This document shows positions 1-7,658 of a stretch of DNA of 64,000 nucleotides, one piece after another. The notes below the pieces were generated by a model, which saw only the letters and a list, made by a program, of their open reading frames with translations, was not told the DNA's origin and did no database searches. Numbering within the stretch: the stretch's first letter is position 1; every line of letters starts with the position of its first letter. Both the position numbers and the translations under genes were made by a program. The stretch is from NCBI RefSeq assembly GCF_918698245.1, contig NZ_CAKKMS010000001.1, positions 1,054,001 to 1,118,000 on the forward strand. The letters run 5' to 3'. The stretch comes from Pedobacter sp. Bi126. GTDB taxonomy: Bacteria; Bacteroidota; Bacteroidia; Sphingobacteriales; Sphingobacteriaceae.

Positions 1-579
1 TGCAGCTGTGGTTAAAATATCGTCGGCCTGACCAAAGGCAGAGCCTAAGGTTAAGTTCCCGAAAATTTCGCGCAAGCGATCATTAGAAATTACCAGGTAA
101 GAATCTACGTATTTTTTCAACTCTTCCATTCCTTCATCTGCCTGCAGTCTACGTCTTTTTCCTTCGAAAGAAAATGGTGTAGTAATGATGGCAACAGTTA
201 AAATATCAAGTTCTTTAGCTGCTTTCGCAATGATTGGAGAAGCTCCTGTTCCGGTACCACCGCCCATTCCTGCTGTAATAAAGAGCATTTTGGTTGTACT
301 GCCTAACATGGCCTTAATATCATCTATATTCTCTATAGCTGAGTTTTTGCCAACTTCAGGGATAGAACCAGCCCCCATTCCTTCAGTTAAGCTAGCACCT
401 AATTGTACCTTGTTAGGTATTGGGCTAGATTCCAAAGCCTGGGCATCTGTATTACAAATAATAAAATCCACACCAGTAATACCAGACAGGTACATATGGT
501 TCACTGCGTTGCCGCCACCGCCTCCAACACCAATTACCTTGATGATTGAAGACTTATCTTTTAACATTTCGAACTGCAT
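1..579 (-). CDS. ftsZ: Cell division GTPase FtsZ (N-terminal part; C-terminus outside window)
   Basis: Tubulin-like GTPase that polymerises into the Z ring at mid-cell. The visible 193 residues open with a glycine-rich nucleotide-binding stretch (IKVIGVGGGGGNAVNHMY) and carry the tubulin signature GGGTGTG at about residues 106-112. Position as last gene after ftsQ and ftsA is standard for dcw clusters. The ATG at 579 is preferred; an in-frame TTG at 630 would add 17 residues (reading MSNEQNLKIFKQLIHKD) and cannot be excluded, because Bacteroidota rarely show a clear ribosome-binding site. The C-terminal half and the FtsA-binding tail lie beyond the left edge. Identity is certain; only the start is open. 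Confidence 0.97.
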   Translation of the reverse strand, partial: MQFEMLKDKSSIIKVIGVGGGGGNAVNHMYLSGITGVDFIICNTDAQALESSPIPNKVQLGASLTEGMGAGSIPEVGKNSAIENIDDIKAMLGSTTKMLFITAGMGGGTGTGASPIIAKAAKELDILTVAIITTPFSFEGKRRRLQADEGMEELKKYVDSYLVISNDRLREIFGNLTLGSAFGQADDILTTAA

Positions 580-657
580 ATCTTTATGAATCAGTTGTTT
601 AAAAATTTTTAAATTCTGTTCATTACTCAATGTAATATTAACACTTTTTCAACAGAC

Positions 658-705
658 GTTTTCCACAACTGTTGATAATGTGGAAAACTCATCTTTTGTG
701 GAAAA
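658..705. promoter_or_regulatory. Three TTTTCCACA boxes, two forming a hairpin, between ftsA and ftsZ
   Basis: TTTTCCACA occurs at 659-667 and in reverse (TGTGGAAAA) at 679-687 and 697-705. The first two are the core of a 10-bp perfect inverted repeat (658-667 and 679-688, 11-nt loop). TTTTCCACA differs by one base from the classical DnaA box TTATCCACA. A fourth copy lies upstream of mraZ. The site sits just upstream of ftsZ, so it could be a DnaA or other regulator site, or a small hairpin in the ftsA-ftsZ spacer RNA. The pattern is seen directly; the binding protein is inference. Confidence 0.45.
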
Positions 706-709
706 ATAA

Positions 710-2068
710 TTAACTTTTCAAGTAATCTTCATCGCTTACATTCATGTCGTCCTGAATGAAAGTTCTTGTTTTTGCCAGTAATTTATCAAACAAACCTGGT
801 CCGCGTTTCTCTTTTTCTTTCGCTGTTTTTGGCTTTTCTACAAAAACACCAGGTTGTTTCATTTCTTCAATTAACTCTTCTGCTTTTTGGATTCCTTTGA
901 TCAGCAAACCTACACTGGTTGCATACATCGGGCTTTTCAGGTCATCATAAATGGTTTTAGGCATATCTTCATATTTAGATAAATGCTCGTTCGGGTAACC
1001 AATACGACAATCTAAACCGGTTACATATTCAACCGCCTGAGATAAGTGTTTTAATAAAGCACCACCACCGGTAATTACAATACCACCGATCAGTTTTTTC
1101 TCATATCCGGAAGATTTGATCTCGTAATATACGTGCTCAATAATCTCTTCCATACGTGCCTGAATGACATAAGCCAGGTTTTTAACCGAAATTTCTTTTG
1201 GTTCGCGGCCACGTAAACCCGGAACACAAATAATTTCGTTTTCTTTATTCTCTTCAGCCAATGCAGAACCAAAACGTGTTTTTAATAATTCAGCCTGGTT
1301 GCGCATTACAGAGCAGCCCTCTCTGATATCTTCGGTAACACTATTGCCACCAAAAGGGATAACTGCCGTGTGACGGATAATACCTTCGTGGAAAATGGCA
1401 ATATCTGTAGTACCACCACCAATATCAACCAATGCAATACCAGCTTCTTTTTCTTCCTCGCTCAACACCGATTCAGAAGAAGCCAATGGCTCAAGAATTA
1501 AATCCTGAGTTTGCAGACCTGCATTGTTTACACATTTGATGATATTTTTCACAGCCGTAACCTGACCAGAAATGATATGAAAGTTAGCTTCAAGGCGAAC
1601 CCCTGCCATACCGATCGGATCTTTGATTCCCGGCTCGTTATCGATGGTAAATTCCTGTGGTAATACATGGATGATTTCCTCACCCGGCGGCATTACCAGT
1701 TTAAACATATCATCAATCAGCTTATCGATATCTTTTTTACCGATTTCGTTGTTTAATTCTCTTCTTGTTAAAATTCCTCTGTGCTGTAAGCTCTTAATGT
1801 GCTGACCAGCAATACCCACATTTACCACCTGTATCTCTACATTGGATTGCCCGCTTGCTACTTCAACTGCTTGAGCAATACCCTGCACGGTTTTTTGAAT
1901 GTTAGAAACCACTCCACGTGTCACACCCGCCGATTCTGCCTTGCCTATTCCTAAGATTTCTATCTTACCGTGTTGTGTTCTACGACCAACGATAACACAA
2001 ATTTTTGTAGTACCGATATCCAATCCTACTACGATGGGCGACTGACTGGTAAATTTTGCCTTGTCCAT
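710..2068 (-). CDS. ftsA: Cell division protein FtsA
   Basis: Actin-like ATPase of the divisome that tethers FtsZ to the inner membrane and recruits later proteins. The 452-residue product has the actin-fold phosphate-1 motif (VVGLDIGTTKICVIVG, residues 13-28), the inserted 1C/SHS2 region after it, the second phosphate loop (ALVDIGGGTTDIAIF, about residues 212-226) and the adenosine motif (GGIVITGGGALLKHL). A charged linker (EKPKTAKEKEKRGPG) leads to a C-terminal segment that would carry the membrane-targeting helix. The gene sits 5 bp after ftsQ and about 130 bp before ftsZ, so it is very likely co-transcribed with ftsQ. Length is slightly above the roughly 420 residues usual in proteobacteria because of the C-terminal linker. 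Confidence 0.96.
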   Translation of the reverse strand: MDKAKFTSQSPIVVGLDIGTTKICVIVGRRTQHGKIEILGIGKAESAGVTRGVVSNIQKTVQGIAQAVEVASGQSNVEIQVVNVGIAGQHIKSLQHRGILTRRELNNEIGKKDIDKLIDDMFKLVMPPGEEIIHVLPQEFTIDNEPGIKDPIGMAGVRLEANFHIISGQVTAVKNIIKCVNNAGLQTQDLILEPLASSESVLSEEEKEAGIALVDIGGGTTDIAIFHEGIIRHTAVIPFGGNSVTEDIREGCSVMRNQAELLKTRFGSALAEENKENEIICVPGLRGREPKEISVKNLAYVIQARMEEIIEHVYYEIKSSGYEKKLIGGIVITGGGALLKHLSQAVEYVTGLDCRIGYPNEHLSKYEDMPKTIYDDLKSPMYATSVGLLIKGIQKAEELIEEMKQPGVFVEKPKTAKEKEKRGPGLFDKLLAKTRTFIQDDMNVSDEDYLKS

Positions 2069-2073
2069 ATTCG

Positions 2074-3309
2074 TTAATTTTGCTGAGTTTTATACTGTTT
2101 TTCCAGGGCCCTGATTTCTTTCTCTCTTGCTTCTTTCTCTTTCTTCAGTTGGGCCTCAGATTTTGCCGGCTTTGGCTGTGTTGTTACCGTTTGCTTCGGT
2201 TTTTCTTTTTTATCCGCTGGCTTTGTTTCCTTCGGTTTGGTGGCCTGCGCAAGCGCTGGCTTTTTTATTTCTGTTTTAACTTGAGTTGTTTTTTTCGGCT
2301 CTACTTTTTTAGGTTCAACTTTTTTTGGCTCAACCTTCTTGGCCTCTACTTTTTTCGGTTCTGGTTTTTTGGGCTCTTCCCGTTTAGACACAGGCTTCTC
2401 AGCTTCATCTGCCTCCGGCCGGTCATCCATAGCCGCTACAATTGTGCTGTTGATCAGTGAATCGGTTACGTTTCGTTGTATCCTCAAACTATCGGCTGCA
2501 GAAATTGTTTTTGCTTTTTTCCCTAATTCTGTCGAATCTCTTTTTTCGCAAACAATCTGGTTGGTATATTTAATATTGATGGTTTTATAAGTATCCCAAC
2601 CTACCTGCGGCATTGCCTTTTTATAGAACAGCAACAGGTTTTTCATTTTCTTTTCAAGCGAATCGGCATTACCCAAAACAATACGCTGATTACCTACTCT
2701 TGGGATCAGTTCGATGTCGTTTTTCTGATCAACCACAATCTGTTCAATCTGAGCATCCCAAAGGGTATCTTTCTTAATGTACTGTGCAGTTTTATATAAA
2801 TCTCTTGCCAATTGCGTGTGCACGGTATCAACTCTGCTGCCAAAAACCTCTGTAATATGCCCTGTTGCCACAAGCACGTTGGCAGTAAAGTTTGATGAAA
2901 TAGGCATTTTCAGTCCATCATTATCAATGTAAAAATCCTGCCCGTTCTCGTTCAATATGCGCAGAATAGGCTGGCGCTGTTTTACTTCAATGTGCAATAC
3001 CCCATCCATATCTACATATACTTTAGCAAAACCGATGTAAGGGTTAGACTGCAGTTTTTTCTCGATCTTATGAATATTGATATTCTCGAGATTACGACCT
3101 AAAAGAACACCTTGATCTTCTTTTAAAATGGCATCGATTTCTTCGCGCTCAATAAAGTTATCAGCTCCGGGAATCAGGATCTTAACATCGGTACATTTAA
3201 CTGTCTGTTTCTTCACATTGATAAAACTCAAAAGCACCACCACCCCTGCCAAGCTGATCAGCCAGGCAAAGCCAGTAAAAATTGCGCTCCAGTTTATCCG
3301 TTTAAGCAT
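2074..3309 (-). CDS. ftsQ: Cell division protein FtsQ with long Lys/Pro/Glu-rich C-terminal extension
   Basis: Bitopic divisome protein linking early and late division proteins. A short cytoplasmic N-terminus is followed by one membrane segment (about residues 8-27, IFTGFAWLISLAGVVVLLSF) and a periplasmic POTRA/FtsQ region (to about residue 270). The family is usually 250-300 residues; this one has 411. The extra C-terminal part is low complexity and basic, with five tandem five-residue units of the form [VP]E[PA]KK encoded by 15-bp DNA repeats at about 2290-2385, then more K/P/E/Q-rich sequence. Identity rests on the membrane anchor, the POTRA-like region and the place between murC and ftsA; overall sequence similarity in the family is weak. 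The start overlaps the murC stop by 8 bp. Confidence 0.88.
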   Translation of the reverse strand: MLKRINWSAIFTGFAWLISLAGVVVLLSFINVKKQTVKCTDVKILIPGADNFIEREEIDAILKEDQGVLLGRNLENINIHKIEKKLQSNPYIGFAKVYVDMDGVLHIEVKQRQPILRILNENGQDFYIDNDGLKMPISSNFTANVLVATGHITEVFGSRVDTVHTQLARDLYKTAQYIKKDTLWDAQIEQIVVDQKNDIELIPRVGNQRIVLGNADSLEKKMKNLLLFYKKAMPQVGWDTYKTINIKYTNQIVCEKRDSTELGKKAKTISAADSLRIQRNVTDSLINSTIVAAMDDRPEADEAEKPVSKREEPKKPEPKKVEAKKVEPKKVEPKKVEPKKTTQVKTEIKKPALAQATKPKETKPADKKEKPKQTVTTQPKPAKSEAQLKKEKEAREKEIRALEKQYKTQQN

Positions 3310-4657
3310 TGTTTAAAGTATTTTTAAGGGGTTCGATAATCGTGTCGATATCTCCCGCACCTACTGTTAAAATTAATTCAGGTTTTGTGTCCTTAACATG
3401 CTGAACCACAAAATCTTTTCCACATATTTTTTTATCCGCTAAAGTGATTTTATCCAATAAAAACTGTGCATTTATCCCTTCAAGCGGCAATTCTCTTGCG
3501 GGATAAATCTCCAACAGCATCAGTTCGTCAGCCGTGCTTAAAACTTTTGCGAATTCGTCGGCAAAATCCCTTGTCCGTGTAAAGAGGTGTGGCTGAAAAA
3601 TTACCGTTAACTTTTTATCTGGATACAGCTGTCTTACCGCATCAAAACAAGCCCTCAGTTCTTCAGGATGATGTGCATAATCATCAATATAAATCTGATT
3701 GCCATTATTCACAATATACTCAAAGCGGCGTTTAACACCCTTAAAATTGGCGACCGCCTGTTTTACTTTTTCTGCATCGATCCCCAATTGCAGCGCAATG
3801 GCAATGGCAACCGTTGTATTTTCGACATTGTGCTTACCGGGAAGCATTAAACTAATGTCTTTGATACTTTGAGTGCCATCGGTATAATCGAAAACAAATT
3901 TCGATCCTTCTACCCTTAAATTCTCTGCCTTTGCAGTTGCCGTTGAACTTGCTGCATAACTGATACTGTTTTCAAGTGGCAATCCTTCGTGCGCATAAAG
4001 CACACCTTCTGCTTTAAGTTGACCAGCAAACAAACGGAAAGATTCTTCGAGGTGACTTTTATCTCCGTAAATATCCAGGTGATCGGCATCCATTGAGGTA
4101 ACCACGGCTATATCCGGGTGCAAGGTTAGGAAAGAACGGTCGTATTCATCGGCCTCTACCACTACAACATTGTTCTTACCGAAAAGCACATTACTGTTAT
4201 AGTTACTGGTTATCCCACCTAAAAAAGCGGTACAATCGTAGCCGGTATCTTTTAAAATATGCGCAACTATAGATGACGTTGTGGTTTTGCCATGTGTACC
4301 CGCAACTGCGATACAGAACATGCCCTTACTGATGATCCCTAAAACCTCAGAACGTTTTTTAAGTGCAAAACCTTTATTTATAAAATGGTTTAAGATTTTA
4401 GCATCTTTTGGAATCGCTGGAGTATAAACCACAAGGGTATCATCATGATCATCCAAAAACGCACAGGGCAGCGAAGAGGCTTCATCAAGATACGTAATGA
4501 GAATGCCCTCCTGCTCTAAGGTTTCGGTCAGCTTAGTCCTGGTTTTATCATAACCACAAACTACTTGTCCGCGTTTAGCAAAATAACGGGCAAGCGCACT
4601 CATGCCGATACCACCGATACCTACAAAGAAAACCCTATTTATTTTACTTAGTTCCAT
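3302..4657 (-). CDS. murC: UDP-N-acetylmuramate--L-alanine ligase MurC
   Basis: Cytoplasmic ATP-dependent ligase that adds L-alanine to UDP-MurNAc, the first step of the peptidoglycan stem peptide. The 451-residue protein has the N-terminal UDP-binding Rossmann motif (RVFFVGIGGIGMSALA), the Mur ligase P-loop (VAGTHGKTTTSS, about residues 118-129), the central domain motif (VVEADEYDRSFL) and the C-terminal domain with YIDDYAHHPEE, a MurC hallmark. Length is normal. The gene ends inside the ftsQ start, suggesting translational coupling. Upstream, a 165-bp gap with repeats separates it from murG. Confidence 0.97.
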   Translation of the reverse strand: MELSKINRVFFVGIGGIGMSALARYFAKRGQVVCGYDKTRTKLTETLEQEGILITYLDEASSLPCAFLDDHDDTLVVYTPAIPKDAKILNHFINKGFALKKRSEVLGIISKGMFCIAVAGTHGKTTTSSIVAHILKDTGYDCTAFLGGITSNYNSNVLFGKNNVVVVEADEYDRSFLTLHPDIAVVTSMDADHLDIYGDKSHLEESFRLFAGQLKAEGVLYAHEGLPLENSISYAASSTATAKAENLRVEGSKFVFDYTDGTQSIKDISLMLPGKHNVENTTVAIAIALQLGIDAEKVKQAVANFKGVKRRFEYIVNNGNQIYIDDYAHHPEELRACFDAVRQLYPDKKLTVIFQPHLFTRTRDFADEFAKVLSTADELMLLEIYPARELPLEGINAQFLLDKITLADKKICGKDFVVQHVKDTKPELILTVGAGDIDTIIEPLKNTLNNA

Positions 4658-4661
4658 TTTA

Positions 4662-4833
4662 TTTTAAGCTAAAAGTGGAAAGACTAAAGCTTAAAGCTGC
4701 CTTTCTACTGTTTTAAGCTGAAAGTTGAAAGACCAAAGCTTAAAGCTGCCTTTCAATACTCCAGTTATGTTATTTATTTTTATTCTCTACCTACTTTTGC
4801 TTCAGACTTTGGTCTTTCTGCTTTAGTCTTTCC
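4662..4833. repeat. Direct and inverted repeat element between murG and murC
   Basis: Two direct copies of a 44-bp unit lie at 4662-4705 and 4711-4754 (period 49, few mismatches). Inverted partners follow near the murG stop: GGAAAGACTAAAGC at 4677-4690 matches its reverse complement at 4820-4833, and a piece of the second copy (4727-4738) matches inversely at 4807-4818. The element could fold into a nested hairpin in the murG-murC transcript. It looks like a REP-type or decayed palindromic element; the outer right arm overlaps the last codons of murG. Confidence 0.6.
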
Positions 4834-5935
4834 GCTTTATTAGTTTCAGTACTTCGTTCGCTATAATTTCGTCTGCTGCCGGCAATGCCATTTCACCTAT
4901 ATTTTCTGAAAGTTTTTCACACTGTTCTTTGTTATTTAATAACGCCAGTGCTTCTTTAACCAAAGTGTCTTCTGCAGAGCGGTCGTTAATTAATATTGCT
5001 GCTCCATTTTTAACCAGGGCCATCGCATTTTTGGTTTGATGGTCTTCTGCAACGTTTGGCGAAGGCACCAGTATCACCGGTTTTTTAATCAAACAAAGTT
5101 CTGCTATTGTTCCAGCTCCTGCTCGGCTCACTATTACATCTGCTGCTGCATAAGCGAGGTCCATTTTATTTAAAAACTCAAGGATACGAACATTGGGATG
5201 ATATGCTAAACCCAATCTTTCAATAATCCCTTTGTAATAATATTTACCTGTTTGCCAGATCACCTGCACATCTTGAGCAAGGATATCGGGTAAATGTTTT
5301 TCAATCGCTTTATTCAGCGTACCCGCGCCTAAACTTCCACCGGTAACCATAATGGTCTTTTTCAATGGATCGAGCTTTAACAGTTCGGCACCCTGAAAAT
5401 GTTTCCCTTTAATATCAACCACTTCCTGGCGGACAGGGTTTCCTGTTTTCAATATCCTGTCACTTGGAAAAAACTGATCCATATCATCAAAGGCAACACA
5501 GATTTTTGAAGCCTTTTTACCTAACCATTTATTGGTTATTCCGGCATAAGAATTCTGTTCCTGGATGAGGTAAGGAATTCCTTTCAAAGAGGCTGCATAC
5601 AATAGTGGGCCCGAGGCATAACCGCCAACACCAACTACGGCATCGGGCTTAAAATCATTGATAATTTGCATGGCTTTGCGCACACTACCGATTACTTTAA
5701 ACGGGAGCGCGAGATTTTTAATAATCGAGCCGCGTTGCATCCCACTAATATTTAACCCTATAATTTTATATCCGGCTGCAGGAATTTTTTCCATTTCCAT
5801 GCGGCCTACTGCCCCCACAAACAAAATCTCACAGGTTGGCACCATGCGTTTTAGCGCATTGGCTATGGCCACGGCGGGAAAAATATGCCCGCCGGTGCCA
5901 CCACCTGATATGATAATTTTTGGGGAATTATTCAT
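4823..5935 (-). CDS. murG: Lipid II synthase MurG (UDP-GlcNAc transferase)
   Basis: Peripheral inner-membrane glycosyltransferase (GT28) that adds GlcNAc to lipid I to give lipid II. The N-terminal domain begins with IIISGGGTGGHIFPAVAIA, the glycine-rich loop typical of MurG; VGVGGYASGPLLYAA and QEQNSYAGITNKWLG are the second and third MurG blocks. The C-terminal donor domain has VTGGSLGAGTLN and ADVIVSRAGAGTIAELCLIKKPVILVPSPNVAEDHQ-type sugar-nucleotide contacts. Reading open upstream would add 17 residues from a start at 5986, but those codons fall in repeat sequence, so the ATG at 5935 (370 residues, the usual length) is preferred. Separated from ftsW by a 514-bp repeat-filled gap. Confidence 0.96.
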   Translation of the reverse strand: MNNSPKIIISGGGTGGHIFPAVAIANALKRMVPTCEILFVGAVGRMEMEKIPAAGYKIIGLNISGMQRGSIIKNLALPFKVIGSVRKAMQIINDFKPDAVVGVGGYASGPLLYAASLKGIPYLIQEQNSYAGITNKWLGKKASKICVAFDDMDQFFPSDRILKTGNPVRQEVVDIKGKHFQGAELLKLDPLKKTIMVTGGSLGAGTLNKAIEKHLPDILAQDVQVIWQTGKYYYKGIIERLGLAYHPNVRILEFLNKMDLAYAAADVIVSRAGAGTIAELCLIKKPVILVPSPNVAEDHQTKNAMALVKNGAAILINDRSAEDTLVKEALALLNNKEQCEKLSENIGEMALPAADEIIANEVLKLIKRKD

Positions 5936-5951
5936 TTTAATTATTATTTTA

Positions 5952-6300
5952 ACCGCAAAGAGTGCTGAGTTTTTCGCAAAGCACACTAAGCATTTTGTCT
6001 TTTTACCACCGAGTGCACAAAGTTTTCACAGAGGGCACTGCGTTTTTATTATTTTAACCACAAAGAGCGCTGAGTTTCTCGCAAAGCACACTAAGCATTT
6101 TGTCTTTTTACCACCGAGTGCACAAAGTTTTCACAGAGGGCACTGCGTTTTATTCTTGTTGTTTACCACAAAGAGCGCTGAGTTTCTCGCAAAGCACGCT
6201 AAGCATTTTGTTTTTTACCACCGAGTGCACAAAGTTTCCACAGAGGGCACTGCGTTTTATTCTTGTTGTTTACCACAAAGGCGCTGAGAGCACCAAGGTT
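5952..6300. repeat. Tandem repeat of about 106 bp, three copies plus a partial, between murG and ftsW
   Basis: The unit starts with accRcaaag and recurs at 5952, 6057, 6165 and (partial) 6272, so the period is 105-108 bp. Copies differ by a few substitutions and small gaps. Each unit contains two similar halves (cacaaag ... cactaag/cactgcg phrases), so it may itself have grown from a shorter unit. It occupies most of the 514-bp gap (5936-6449) inside an otherwise compact operon. No believable gene is present; open frames across it simply follow the repeat. It is a repeat of unknown function. Confidence 0.75.
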
Positions 6301-6341
6301 TTTCTACCGGATTTCACAATTAGGGTTGGGAATTGAATAAA

Positions 6342-6392
6342 CAATTTCTTTGTAATCTTTGTGCCAACCTCCGTGTCCTCTGTGGTTAATTT
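6342..6392. repeat. Inverted 'accacagagg...' repeat unit upstream of murG
   Basis: Read on the minus strand the sequence is an attaaccacagaggacacggag...-type phrase, the same family of wording as the adjacent tandem repeat but in opposite orientation. A related palindrome is found at 29657-29725. It is probably one arm of the same dispersed intergenic element family. No function is assigned. Confidence 0.4.
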
Positions 6393-6449
6393 TTACTTTA
6401 TTATTTTTTATAGATTCTTCGTCCTGCTTCCTCGCAATGACGATTCATC

Positions 6450-7643
6450 TTAAGCTATTGCTGGTATTTCACCAATTATTATTTTATTTTTTACTTTCTC
6501 TTTTTCTTCTTTTGTTAACACATTCGCATTTTCTTCTACATCACGGCTTACGCTGAGTATAATCCCGAAGGCCACACTGGTAAAGATCATTGATGTACCC
6601 CCCATACTTACCAATGGAAGCGGAACCCCTGTTACCGGCCCCAACCCTACCGCTACTGCCATGTTTGCAAAGGCCTGTATAGTCAGGCTGAAACTTAGTC
6701 CGGCCGCCAGGAGCGCGCCGAAGGCCTTGGGCGCCCGGGTTACGATCTTGATACATCGGTATAAAAGCACCAGGTATAGTATCATAATTACAATTCCTCC
6801 CACAGTTCCCCATTCTTCAATAATAATGGCGAAAATAAAATCGGAATACGGGTGTGGTAGGAAATTGCGTTGTGTACTATTACCTGGTCCTTTACCAAAA
6901 ACACCACCAGTAGCCAAAGCAATTTTTGCCTGATCTGCCTGGAAAGTTTTATCTGAGTGCTGCATTTCAGGATGTATAAACGTATTAATACGCGACATGT
7001 ATGTTTTTCTTCTTGGACCCAAAAAGAAAACAAACAGCAGGAGCACAAAGCCACCTGCACAAACAATCGCGATCTGTTTAATACTGATCCTACCGATAAT
7101 TAACAGCAAAATACTTACACCAAACAGCATTAATGCTGTAGATAGATTGGCCAGTGCGATTAAAACAAACACCACACAAACCGAACCCATAATTGGTATA
7201 AACGACTCTTTAACATTTTTAATATTCTCTTGCTTTTTGGTCAACATCCTAGCCAAAAAGGTAATCAATGCGAGTTTAGCCAAATCGGAAGTTTGAAAGG
7301 TTAGTCCGATTACCGGTATTTTAACCCACCTGGAAGCATCGTTTAAACTGGTTCCAAATATCAATGTATATAACAGCAAAGGAATGGTAACGATCATCAA
7401 CACCTTCGAAATACCGGCATAATAACGGTAATCGAGCAGGTGGGCGATATAGATCATCCCGATACCCATCAACACAAAAATTAAGTGTTTGGTGAGCAAA
7501 AGCTTTTCTACAGCCTCTCCTTTTTTATATGCCAAGGTACCTGTTGCACTATACACCGCCATTACGGATATAAGCGAAAGCAGGATGATGATCAGCCAGA
7601 TCCATCTATCGCCTTTTGTTTTATTAAGTAGTGCTTGGAACAT
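6450..7643 (-). CDS. ftsW: Lipid II polymerase FtsW (SEDS family)
   Basis: Polytopic inner-membrane glycosyltransferase of the SEDS family that polymerises septal peptidoglycan from lipid II together with the class B PBP FtsI. The 397 residues contain about ten hydrophobic segments. Family motifs seen are KIALATGGVFGKGPGNS in the large periplasmic loop and the C-terminal GPVTGVPLPLVSMGGTSM. A short basic and acidic cytoplasmic tail follows (VEENANVLTKEEKEKVKNK). Neighbours murD (upstream, 15 bp away) and murG confirm FtsW rather than RodA. Confidence 0.96.
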   Translation of the reverse strand: MFQALLNKTKGDRWIWLIIILLSLISVMAVYSATGTLAYKKGEAVEKLLLTKHLIFVLMGIGMIYIAHLLDYRYYAGISKVLMIVTIPLLLYTLIFGTSLNDASRWVKIPVIGLTFQTSDLAKLALITFLARMLTKKQENIKNVKESFIPIMGSVCVVFVLIALANLSTALMLFGVSILLLIIGRISIKQIAIVCAGGFVLLLFVFFLGPRRKTYMSRINTFIHPEMQHSDKTFQADQAKIALATGGVFGKGPGNSTQRNFLPHPYSDFIFAIIIEEWGTVGGIVIMILYLVLLYRCIKIVTRAPKAFGALLAAGLSFSLTIQAFANMAVAVGLGPVTGVPLPLVSMGGTSMIFTSVAFGIILSVSRDVEENANVLTKEEKEKVKNKIIIGEIPAIA

Positions 7644-7658
7644 ATATTGTACCTCCTA

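Noticed and set aside
658..705. Replication origin at the ftsA-ftsZ junction
   Set aside because: Only three one-mismatch DnaA-like boxes, no AT-rich unwinding region with more boxes and no dnaA or dnaN gene nearby.
2056..2460. Aromatic-rich plus-strand open frame opposite ftsQ
   Set aside because: It is the antisense of the Lys/Pro/Glu repeat tail of FtsQ, which creates an artificial Phe/Leu-rich frame.
5952..6300. CRISPR array
   Set aside because: Repeats are contiguous with a period of about 106 bp and no unique spacers; no cas genes are near.
5658..6336. Two plus-strand open frames over the murG start and repeat array
   Set aside because: Their repeated peptide phrases simply follow the 106-bp DNA repeat and the frames overlap murG on the other strand.
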